A stretch of 64,000 bases of DNA. It comes from Arcuatula senhousia. Taxonomy: Eukaryota > Mollusca > Bivalvia > Mytilida > Mytilidae. Made by a program: the position numbers and the translations under genes. The notes beneath the pieces are model-generated. The model worked only from the letters and a program-made list of their open reading frames with translations, was not told where the DNA came from and did not search any database. The stretch spans positions 14,293,001-14,357,000 of the forward strand of contig OZ020305.1 in assembly GCA_963971305.1 (NCBI GenBank), given 5' to 3'. Shown one piece after another: positions 34,541 to 44,434 of this stretch; the stretch's first letter is position 1, and each line of letters opens with the position of its first letter.

Positions 34541-34888
34541 GTGGTGTAGTGATTAACGATCATTAACGCGTCGGGCTACTAACGCTACTAACACCGTTAG
34601 GGGTTAGAATTTCATGACGCGATTTTCCGACACTCTCTTGGCAACATTTGCAAGGATGGTCTCAAGAAACGATGCTAGTCATTCGGAAGGGACGAAAAAA
34701 GGTTGCCCGTGTATGGGAAGAGCAATACCCTTTGCACGTTAAAGACCCCTTTGTAGAGTTCGATAAGAGTAGATTTAATCGGGGCCGTTTACAAACTGGC
34801 CACCCTCGTAATCTTCAAAGTGGTGACAGATTTATAGAACCATTTAGCTTGTTTCCCAGTTCAGGATAAATGAATATGTTTAAACTAA
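34541..34888 (+). mobile_element. tRNA-derived SINE
   Basis: The head looks tRNA-like. TGGTGTAGTGATTAACG resembles the RNA polymerase III A box and GGGGTTAGAATTTC resembles the B box, about 50 bases apart. The body (GCAAGGATGGTCTCAAGAAA, CCCCTTTGTAGAGTTCGATA) and the tail (TTGTTTCCCAGTTCAGGATA, ATATGTTTAAACTAAATAAA) match a headless minus copy at 57540-57785. It is nested in the GCTCACCTGA element, whose sequence resumes right after. The 73-codon frame across it is not a gene. Confidence 0.7.
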
Positions 34889-35089
34889 ATAAAGTTGTAG
34901 GCTCATTGCTTTTAGGAGTTATTCCTCTTAGAACGTCAAATGTGACCATGTACAGCCTTTATTCACTGTATACAAATTATGTACTCCTCTAATCCATAAG
35001 TGTAATTGTAGTTAAACTTGGCATACTTTTTAATTCGCATGTGTGGTAGAAAACTATCGTTCGAAATACAAATGCCAAAATGGATGTAA

Positions 35090-35260
35090 AACAGGTAATT
35101 TGTTTATGATGTATGTGCATATTTCAAGGTGTAACCTCTCATCAGCAGCATTTGAATCAAACATTAGAAGGGAAACCCCAAAAGTATTGAACAACGAAAA
35201 GTACTCGAAACCAAAAAAGTTCAAACAAGGAAGCAAAATCCAGTACCTAGGATTTAGTTT
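35090..35260 (-). mobile_element. Fragment of the second hammerhead repeat
   Basis: Contains ATTTCAAGGTGTAACCTCTC, ATCAGCAGCATTTGAATC and GAAAAGTACTCGAAACC, matching 35995-36130. The ribozyme's stem I and stem III parts are missing or altered, so no functional motif is claimed. Confidence 0.6.
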
Positions 35261-35944
35261 TGTTAATAAACATGGCTGCTTTTTCTTGAAATAGAACTAA
35301 GAGGTAAATATTAGTTTTTTTTGCAAATAACAAAAAAAAAAATGGTGACAGATATCAACATTCTGATGGCAATTAAAAGTGTTCCGCACCTAAAGATCTA
35401 CCTGTCCTGTAAAATTGGAAGAACCAAAACCACCCATGTAGGAGTTGTTGCCTTTTTTCTACATTTTTTGTCCATTTTATAACCTTACCCATTGTTAAAG
35501 TTACAGAAAAACTTTAAATTACAATATTGCTAAGTAAGTTTAGCCCTACAAAAATTCAATAATGATGGAAGTTTTTTATTGATCTCTGATAGAAGGTCTG
35601 GTCCCTTAAATGTTTAAATAACCTTTTTATGCCTTATAGCTGACAAACTGAAGAAAAAAAACCCAGCTCTTGATTGCTAAATGTTCAATTAATTGAACTC
35701 GGTAATCGGTGTTGTCAGATGACCCCTTATGAAACTTTAGTCCTTTTATGTCAAACAAAGACATTGGAGTCAAGTGAGCGATTTAAATGAATATTTATTT
35801 TTGGTGTGATTTTTTTTCTAATAGTTAGGGTTGTTGGAGATTGCATATACCCGTACTGTTAGTTTTTCTGAATAAGTGACTGGAAACGAAACAAAAAGAA
35901 AAGTACTATAAAAAAGACTCCTTTTTCAATTTGATTTTCAAAAT

Positions 35945-36240
35945 TACAAATACCAAAACGCGGGTATAAACAGTTAAAATAAGATATGCTATATATCGAT
36001 ATTTCAAGGAGTAACCTTTCATCAGTATCATTTAAATCAAAACATTGGATGGTCAAATTCCAAAACTGTTGAAAACGAAAAGTACTCAAAACAAAAACGT
36101 TCGAACAAGGAAGCCAAATCTAGCATCGAGGATATCGACCATGTGCATTACAAGGAAAGAAACCTGGTGTTTTAAACAATTTTGAATTCAAAATTGGAAA
36201 TTTCAGCGACAAAAATATCAAAAATGTAATGGTAAATCGT
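35945..36240 (-). mobile_element. Second hammerhead repeat, best-preserved copy
   Basis: Runs from TACAAATACCAAAACGCGGG through GTACTCAAAACAAAAACG to GGAAATTTCAGCGACAAAA. The copies at 11218, 47815 and 48187 align along it. Only the minus strand carries the hammerhead. No protein is encoded; the 76-codon minus frame crossing into it is incidental. Confidence 0.7.
35986..36031 (-). ncRNA. Hammerhead ribozyme, second family
   Basis: On the minus strand: stem I ATGATA with TAGCAT (five of six pairs; the copy at 11266 has all six), core CTGATGA, stem II AAGG/CCTT around loop TTACT, core GAAA, stem III from A-T, T-A and A-T pairs closing loop TCGA, and an ATA cleavage triplet. All invariant core bases are present. 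This differs in sequence from the 358-bp family, so it is a separate hammerhead lineage. Activity is unproven. Confidence 0.68.
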
Positions 36241-36287
36241 GTCAGACAGGTTTGACGACAAATACATTAAAATCAGATTAGACCATT

Positions 36288-36455
36288 TACCTTAACTTTA
36301 ACCACCCGAAGAGTATGTATCCTCTGGTTCCCCATCATACTAGGAAACAGTACTGAAAATATCGTCTGAAATTACAAGACTTGCGGGAAAAAAAACCGTC
36401 ATTTCATTCGGGATTATGCTAAAACTGCAATATTTTGCAGAGAAGATATGCAAGC
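36288..36455 (+). mobile_element. Fragment of the 2-kb TIR element
   Basis: TTACCTTAACTTTAACCACC, TCCTCTGGTTCCCCATCATA and GGGATTATGCT match the interior of the left copy at 7668-7800. Both ends are missing. Confidence 0.65.
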
Positions 36456-36589
36456 GTCCTACACAGATAAAATGGTATTCAAATAATTGCCGTTTTTATA
36501 TAAATTATTATTCTTTAAAAATATTGAAATTATAAATAAGGGTCCAAAGAAAACCAGAAAACTCTTACTAAACCGTCGAGAAGTAGACT

Positions 36590-38255
36590 GGATCGAAAAC
36601 GATGCAAAGTTATTAAAAAACTGGTACAATAAAATCGGAGAATAACAAAACAGTCGGGCGATAAGGTGTTAATACTGGCAGAATCTTTCCACAAAGGCAT
36701 TTTCAAACACTTTAGGAGGGCGTACATCATTGAAATATATAAAGTTAAACAAGGCCGGAGATGAACACGACGGGCCTGATAAAATGAACATGAAATGACG
36801 TGAAAAAAAAATACATACAGGTTTTTACTATATAACTCATTCAATTTACTTATTATCAAATATAGAAGTCAAAAGTCAAAGGTCAAAAGTGAAAGCGAAG
36901 CAAAGTAAAAGTGAGGAGCTACGGCAATTCAGATGCTCCATATTGCCATTTCGAGAATTTATCTCATCTTCAATGAAGCTAGGATCTAAAGTGTCTGAAT
37001 TTTAATAACAAATCAATGACTTACGCCCTCCTTTGATGGACAATGTGCATCTCGGTCGTGCGACTTTTGATTTTTCCAGCCGCCAAATCTGGCTTCCGCA
37101 CAACTAGCTCAAGTGATCGTGTGGAAGCCCACAGATGCGACTGGATTAAAAATCAATAAACTGCTTGAAGTGCTTGAAAATTCGATTGTGGAAAGATTCT
37201 TCCAGGATAAACACCTTATCGCCCGACTGTTTTGTTATTGTCCAATTTTATCGTACCAGTTTTTTTAATACATGTAACTTTGCATCGTTTTCAATCCAGT
37301 CTGCTTCTTGACGGTTTAGTAAGTTGTATAAAAATAACCATAGAATCCACCCATCAAAGGAATGGAAACCATGTCTCTGACCCGACATTGCGTACTGTTC
37401 ATTTTAATGCAATGTTTCGTCCGTATTTAAGACCCCAGTTTATTGATTTTCATCCCAGTCGCATCTGTTGGCTTCCACACGATCACTTGAGCTATTCATG
37501 CGGAAGCCAGATTTGGTAGCTGGAAAAATCAAAACTCGCACGAGCGAGATGCTCATTGTCCATCAGAGGAGGGCGTACGTCATTAATTTGTTATTCAAAA
37601 TTTAATTTGGACTTCAGACACTTTAGATCCTAGCTTCACTGAAGATGAGATAAATTCTCGAAAAGGCCATATTGAGCATCTGAATTGCCGTAGCTCCTCA
37701 CGTTTTCTTTGCTTTGCTTTCGCTTTCGACTTTTGACTTTTGACTTCTATATTTGATTTCGCTTTATTTGCTTTCGACTTTTGACTTTTGACTTCTATAT
37801 TTGATAATATGTAATAAGTAAATTGAATGATTTATATAGTAAAAACCTGTATGTATTTTTTCCAAGTCATTTCATGTTCATTTTAGCATGCCCATCGTGT
37901 TCATCTCCGGTCTTGTTTAACCTTATATACCGTGTAAGGGGTTATTTTCGCGGTGATTTAATTTTCGCTTTATTCGCGACCAACAATGGGACGCGAAAAT
38001 TAAAACTCGCGAAATATTAATTGCCTATACAAAGTGTTATAATATATTCTAAACCGCGAAATATATATTACGCGTAAATAAAATCATCCCCTATTTCAAC
38101 CAAATTGCGAAGTTTTCCACCCGCGAAAAAAAAACACTTATACGGTATTTCAATGATGTACGGCCCTCTTTAAGTGCTTGAAAATTCCTTTGTTGATAGG
38201 TTCTCTCAGTATTAACACCTTATCTCCCAACTGTTTTGTTATTCTCCGATTTTAT
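36590..38255. mobile_element. Foldback (long inverted repeat) element
   Basis: The left arm at about 36590-37165 and right arm at about 37425-38255 are reverse complements. Anchors are CGGTCGTGCGACTTTTGATT with AATCAAAACTCGCACGAGCG, GAGGAGCTACGGCAATTCAG with CTGAATTGCCGTAGCTCCTC, and the AAGTCAAAAGTCAAAGGTC tract with its complement. The loop between them (37165-37425) itself repeats part of the left arm inverted (CAGTCTGCTTCTTGACGG). The right arm is lengthened by a nested MITE and by a duplicated GACTTTTGACTTCTATA block. The frames inside are artefacts. Confidence 0.8.
37930..38145. mobile_element. 216-bp MITE in a TA target nested in the foldback
   Basis: Ends CCGTGTAAGGGG and CACTTATACGG are inverted, with TA at 37928-37929 and 38146-38147. 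The interior carries repeated CGCGAAAAT/ATTTTCGCG phrases. The left foldback arm preserves the empty site: after reversing it reads TTATA-TA-TTTCAATGATG near 36733-36748, exactly the sequence left when the MITE and one TA are removed. Confidence 0.85.
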
Positions 38256-38419
38256 TGACATTATAAATACCTACACTGTGACCTGTTGAATTGTTTTACA
38301 AACTTCATAGATCTGAGTGGCCGATATGGTAGTGAGTAACCTTTAGTGTCGGTCAAATCCAGTAAGGCCGACACCACTAAACCTCTTTGTCAAATGAACA
38401 TCTGCTATCATCTGATAGA

Positions 38420-38550
38420 AAACATCCCGTATTTGTCTGCAAGCATATGATGTCTTCCGTAAAACTTGTGTGACAACAACTTGGGAGCAATTTTATCCCT
38501 GGATGACCACCTTGCCTGTCAGCCGTGACGCGTTATCACAGTCATACTAC
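38420..38550 (-). pseudogene. Reverse-transcriptase C-terminal remnant
   Basis: Minus-strand pieces YDCDNASRLTGKVVIQG and, after a one-base shift, DKIAPKLLSHKFYGRHHMLA with DKYGM match the C-terminal pattern seen at 6798-6960 (RVTQKLLTQGY...KFYDRHHALIDKYGIS). It is a broken fragment with no catalytic residues. Confidence 0.65.
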
Positions 38551-39884
38551 TCCCTACAAGCCCTTGTATAACGAATGAGTTGTCGTAAAAATCATTGGCT
38601 AGAGTGGACGGAATGTAGCTACACAAAAAGAGAAATTTGATGATTTAGTTGTTAAGAAATTTAATGTAAAGACGAGTTTTGTCAATAATGAAAAATAATT
38701 TGTCATGATACATTTATTGATATATATTTCTTTCTTTGCGGAAACAAATTTCTGATCAGGACGGAAAAACATGGCCTATTTTCATGTCGGTATCTGATAT
38801 TTGTTATACACCACCAGGAACAAAAACATATGTTTCGGTCACATGTTTTGATATATACATATGCATATATTTAAATTATAACTTATTTACATTCCCATAA
38901 CAAGAATAAATAAATATTACGTTTAGCGATATCCCTAAATACTACAAAACTACTCGTGATTGGTTAAATTAGATAACAAATCTATACATAAGTTAAAATA
39001 TATTGTACTGCAATCAGAAACCGCTGTTTTTGTACATTTAATTTTCTTGGAACTAGGAAAATTAAGTATATGTATATGCCTATAGATTCTTTATTAAGAC
39101 ATTTGCTCATCTGGACAAGAGAAACGTTCCTTTTTCGAAAAAAAAAATACAAAAACCTAATTAAAGAAAGTTGTTTAAATTATCCGACAAGGAAAAAAGA
39201 GCTTTTGGGTTGACCCTTATTTTAAGCATCACTTTTCTGAATAGTCTGTGACCTGAAAATGTTTGAACGTATATAACCTGTGAAATTCATGGTATATAAT
39301 TGATATTAAAACCTGAATACTTATAATAATGGGATAACATGTGTTAAGATGCACGTAAAATATTTATTTTTGTGTTGGTCATCAAGTATCGTTTCCATCC
39401 CCATATCTCTCCCCTTTTTCAGGTAGTCTTCAACTTTAACCGTTCCTTTGTTTTCAACACCTTCTCCCGATGATTCAATTTTTTATCGTTGAATGTTCAT
39501 TTCATCATTTCCTTTATGTCGATCGCCAATATATAACCCATATTGTGCTGGTAAGAGATAAAACCAACTAAGTCACCTACTATTATTCTACCACTGTTAG
39601 CTCATTTAACCGTTCCTGTATTGTTTTTATTTTCATTTTGCCTAACGTAAAATGAAAGGAAATGTCAAAGGGTATTTTCCTGCAATATTTTTGACATATT
39701 CATTTTCGATGCTTTCATGATTTTGATTATACGTATTGAAGTTATTGTACCTGCTCCGTTTTTGTCTGTATTTTTGCCCCGTGTTTCATGTTAAATGGCA
39801 CATTTCTCGTGCGTGATCATCCTTTTGCCTTAAAATCTGAAATGTGTTGAAATGAATTTATATAATCATGCATTTTGAATATCA
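38551..39884. other. No gene; partial third copy of the downstream duplication
   Basis: Mostly AT-rich sequence. 39470-39660 (TTTCATCATTTCCTTTATG, ACCGTTCCTGTATTG, CATTTTGCCTAACGTAAAATG) resembles parts of the tandem duplication that follows, as a more diverged copy. Confidence 0.4.
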
Positions 39885-41170
39885 AACTGATTGACTTTCA
39901 CAATTATTCAAATTCATTTTTGTGTGTTTCGTGATTCCATGGTCATTTTATCATCTCCTTTATGTTCATCGCTTGTGTTGCTAGGGGTTGAACATCAACT
40001 TACTCACTCACTAAAGCATTATTGCACTACTGTTTGCTCATTCACCCGAACTGGTTTTTTTTTTTCGATTTTGTGCAACATAAAAAAATTAAACATAAAC
40101 AAAAGTGAAATAAAATTCATCCCATATAGTCTCATTTTGATTTCATTTTATCATCTCCTCAATGTTAATTGACCATATATAACCCATTCAATTTTGACTT
40201 ACATAACACTTAAGCATATAAAATAAGTGAAATAAACAAAACTAGAATAAAAAAAATAAAGTTAATTTGGTTGTACAATTTTTGTAATAAACATGTTTTT
40301 AGAATGTGTAATAGCTTATAAACTCCGGAACAGAATCGCTTACTTTTTACAAAAATCGACAATTTGTAAGAAAAAAAAATATAATTTTAAATTCAAATTT
40401 AAGAACAAAACACCATTTGTATAAGCCATATAACAAATGTTTTCACTTTCTGTGGTTACTGATGATATGTGGTTCAAAGAATTCAGTCTCTAAATTTAGT
40501 ATTTGAAAAATGAGTTTAAGTTATCAAAAACTGTCAAAAAATCAAAATGATTGACTTTCATTATTATTAAAATTCATTTTGCCGTGTTTCGTGATGCTAT
40601 GTTCAGTTTATCATGTCCTTAATTTTCATCCCTTCAGCTGTATGTTTATTGTTTGTGCTGCTACTTGGTAAACACCAACTACAATGTAACTCACTCACTA
40701 TAACATTATCGTGATACTGTTTGCTCATTCACCCGTACTGTTTATTTTTTGATTGTGGCTAACATAAAAAATGAAACATTAAAAAAGTGAAATAAAATTC
40801 ACTTCAATGTAATCTCATTAGCATTACATTTTATCATCTCCTTAATGTTCATAAAATAAGATAAATTAAAACTTAGTTAATTTGGTTGTACAATGTTTGG
40901 ATCTTCCCGTCATCAACAATTTGTATAAACATGTTTTGAGCATATGTGACAGCTCCGAAACAGACACGGTCTTCGGAATCGGTTATTTTCACAAAAATTG
41001 ACAACTTCTAAGAGAAAAAAATAATGTTTTTTAAGTCAAATCCCGATTTAGGAAGAAAAAAAAACAGCATTTGTATAAGTCATATAACATTTTTTTTTCA
41101 TTTTCTATATTTGTTCTATGGTTACTGGGGATATGCGGCTCAAAGAATTCAGTCTCTTAATTTAGTATTA
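39885..41170 (+). repeat. 0.66-kb tandem duplication, diverged
   Basis: 39885-40510 and 40545-41170 align in order. Shared phrases are TGATTGACTTTCA, TGTTTCGTGAT, CTGTTTGCTCATTCACCCG, AAAGTGAAATAAAATTCA, TTAATTTGGTTGTACAAT and CAAAGAATTCAGTCTCT. They differ by many substitutions and small indels. The 93-codon frame at 39891-40172 is not kept in the second copy, arguing against a gene. Confidence 0.75.
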
Positions 41171-42462
41171 TAAATGTTTTGAAATTGTTAAAATCATGCG
41201 ATTTTTCTATTCGTATGTGTATGTTGGTGTGTCTATCTTAATTGACTTGCGTTTTTCACAACTTTGGGAACTTATTTTACATTTTCTTATTAATGTTTAA
41301 CTAGTCTTGCTATGTATGGCGTATGGATGAACTAGCTAACATTAGCTAGACTGCATTAAGCTTATTGGCAATTAAATTATAAAGGGAATATGATCGGCGA
41401 TTTTGCTACAATTTATTAAGTATTTTATGTGTCGTTTAAGTCGTACATAGACTAGAAAAAAGGTCAAATGTTTTACATTTTATTCGAATGTAAACATGAA
41501 CTTAAAAGAGCGTTAAGATTCATGTATACGTTTACCTCAAAATGGTTTAAATTTAGATCGATTATTAAGCATAATATGTAAAGCATAGACTGCACATACA
41601 ATTAAAAAAAGCCGTAACGAACCTCGATAAATTAATGTCTTATATTATTTTATGATTAAGTCCATTATTTTTTGGTTTTGCTTTTTACTGTTTTTTTAGC
41701 AAAGCCGATTTTAGGTTAATATAATTAACATCCTTGCACTTGGCCTAAAAAATATGGAACATATTTATACATAATTATAATTCAACCAAAAGTGTTCACC
41801 ATAATGTCAGTTAAGAAGTACAGTAGGGGTATTTTGTCCTTATTCAAAATACAATTTGAACACAAGAAAACTGTACATAAAAACTGTGCTATCTTCAACA
41901 AAATTAATGTGGAAATCATAAGGTGTGTTCATATCTAGGTCCTACTGCACTTTATTTTTCCTGCTGATATGCCTTTTGAGCTGTACATATACTGATATAT
42001 CAAAACTTTTCAAACTATCCTGATGAACTTTAAAAACCTTATGTTAAGTCGGGACGCTTTGATCGCAGAGCGACTGAGATTTTCGCCGCATGTGGTTGAA
42101 TATGGTGTCATAAAGAATGCTGGTTATACAAAACATGTAATATGCATAACGTGACCACAAACCATTGGCAAAATATCACGTTCTTTTGCAGATAACGGGT
42201 ACTTTTTAACAGACATAAGAATAATCATGTTATTACATAAAAACAGCGATTATGAGCCGCCGTAGATGGCTTAATTTTTTCGACCACTATCCATGATGTT
42301 TTCTTTTTATTTGGTAGTGTATTTGACTTTTTTATTTTTATTTCTTAGAAGTCCAAATGTCCCGTTGGTATTTTTTGATTGCTTTTTTAGTTCGATATTT
42401 TAAAGCATTCAAAGCTGAAATTGTAACAAAATATACAAACTAATTTTTTTTTCTATTTTCAG
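41171..42462. other. Upstream region of the OLD-like gene with a splice acceptor
   Basis: No repeat or gene is recognised over most of it. It ends in a textbook 3' splice site: the pyrimidine tract TTTTTTTTTCTATTTTCAG ends at 42462, directly before the ATG at 42463. An upstream non-coding or short coding exon is therefore expected, but I could not identify it. Confidence 0.5.
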
Positions 42463-44434
42463 ATGCTGAAATTAATGGTTTTCAAGAACTTTATAAACTT
42501 TAAGAACCGACGTACAATAAGATTTGACAATAAAATGCCAAATATTTTCATAGGAGGAAATTCAACAGGAAAAACCAGCGTAATTGAGTTGATAAGACGA
42601 TGCATGTCATCTGGCAAAAATGCAACAAGGTCGTCAATCTATAATAAAGAAGAGAATGCTTATGTTTTCTGTACTTTTCAATTACATGATAATACACTTG
42701 AAACATACCAACCACATACAACCATTTGTTCAGGAGTGATTCAAGCCATCGAGTCTCAACTTGTTAAGATTTTGTGGATTGATTGTACTTATCGTACTTC
42801 ATATTGATGGTGACGAAAACTGGAAGATCGGAAAGATAAAAATCTTCTTTGCTAACACAAAGATTGGAAATGACGAGACAAAAATATCTACAATAATGAG
42901 AAAGATCACGGAGGATGATACTGATGGAACAGAAGGTAGCTTCGAACCGGAAAAAAAGAAAAAAGATAGTACACTGAAAACAGAGGAAGAGCTAAAAGAA
43001 GTACAGTTGATTATTGATTACCTGATCAAAGATAACAATCTTGGGGAAATTGCAGTGGAACCGGAACAATCTGTAAGAGAAGCATTTCAGAGTGCTTGTA
43101 GAGAGATTATAGATACACAGTTAGAACTTAAAGTATTCAAGACATTAATGACCAAAATTGTTGCAGTTACAGAGGATATAGATACAGAGTTCGACGTAAA
43201 AATATTCAATGCGTTAGAGAAAGCATTTGTTCAAACGTTTCCTCTTCGATCAATTGGTGCCTGCCAATGGAGTCGAAGCGAAAAACTCGCACCACAATTT
43301 CAAGACGAAAACTACAAAGCTGCAACAGACCGCGCAGAAATCCTTACTGCCTTGGAGTTTTGCTCCGAATCAAAGACAAACGATGAAGTTGATAAAAAAA
43401 CGGCTGACGAACTTTTCAATTTTATTACCTCTCCTTCCAAATTCGTCTTCGAATTGAAATGCAAAAAAATCGAAGTAAAAGATTTGAAGTCGTCTGACAA
43501 AGTCTTTCCTCTGTTGAAAACACCTGAAGGTGTTATAGAAGCACGCCAGTTTTCCTTGTTGATGGCTTTAAAGAATGTTAAAACCATTTGTTTAGAGGAA
43601 CCCGATCGTGGAATGCATCCTCAATATATAGAGAGCATGAGAGAGGTGCTCATCCAATATTGCGATAGAAAATGTGTTATACTAGTAACACATAGTCCAT
43701 ATCTAATAAACACTCGCACTGCCGAGAACACCTATGTATTCTTTCAATTACCAGAGGAAGAACAAAAAACACCCTGCGGTTTTCAATCCATAAGAGGCCT
43801 TAACCGGCACATGACGGACCTCGAGGAAATGAAAAAGGTCGCTTTTGCATCAAAAGTTCTTTTTGTTGAAGGAAAAACAGACAAGATTGTTATGGAAGGC
43901 ATATACGAATATTTAAGTAGAGACAAAGACTACCGTACGGTTAGCAACATCATCAGTAGGCAGATAGTTATACAGGGTCAGTGTACCAAACCTAACTATC
44001 TTACAGATTTATGCAACGGAATAAATTTGGATGCTGTGTGGTTAATAGATTTTGACGCCTATGTAGCGGTTCAAGACAATAAAATTGCCAAAAAACGGAA
44101 TCAACATTCCATGATTGTTCAATGTGAAGGGAAAGTCAAAAATGATTTTCTAAAAGAAGACTTCAAAACATTTCGCGATGCCCTTAAAAGGCAAAATGAA
44201 TTCATATGGAAAGTCGGTGATTTAGAAGATGTCATTATAAATGATTTATCGAGCGAACAGATTGAGGAATTATTTAAGGTTGTTCCAGCAAATAAAGACT
44301 CAAAGAAAATAATGAAGAATAAGCTAAAGAACATTAATAGAGAATCACTTGAAAAGTTGAGCATATATCTGATGGAATCAACAGCAGCAGAAAAAGAAAT
44401 GTGTTCGTTTGTCGACTTTTTAAATACAAAATAA
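42463..44434 (+). CDS. OLD-like ATPase/TOPRIM protein, frame broken once
   Basis: Two overlapping frames form one gene. 42463-42807 reads MLKLMVFKNFINFKNRRTIR with Walker A GGNSTGKTS (42553-42576). From about 42761, a frame shifted by one base continues to 44434 for about 550 residues. It contains LEEPDRGMHP (Walker B, about 43593-43622), LVTHSPYLIN (switch histidine, about 43682), LFVEGKTDK (TOPRIM glutamate, about 43860) and WLIDFDA (TOPRIM DxD, about 44039). This order, ABC-type ATPase split around a linker and then TOPRIM, is that of OLD-family nucleases, known mainly from bacteria and phages, where several are antiphage factors. The combined length of about 650 residues fits. The start follows a strong splice acceptor. 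The frame break at about 42790 may be a real lesion, a sequencing error or an unseen small intron; the right-arm pseudogene has about a dozen extra residues there, favouring a lesion or intron. Two decayed relatives lie at 13201 and 21580. Function in the animal is unknown. Confidence 0.85.

Larger units (their letters stand above)
34081..35790 (-). mobile_element. GCTCACCTGA element, minus copy with nested insertions
   Basis: Begins TTTAGCTCACCTTACCCGAC and ends AAGTGAGCGATTTAAAT, the two ends of the element described at 14022-15453 in reverse. Internal matches include GGCGTCCGTCGTCCGTCCG, ATGGCCGCCATGTC and AGGAGTTATTCCTCTTAGAA. It is interrupted by a SINE (34541-34888) and by sequence related to the second hammerhead repeat (about 34940-35300). 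The frames here are artefacts. Confidence 0.75.
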
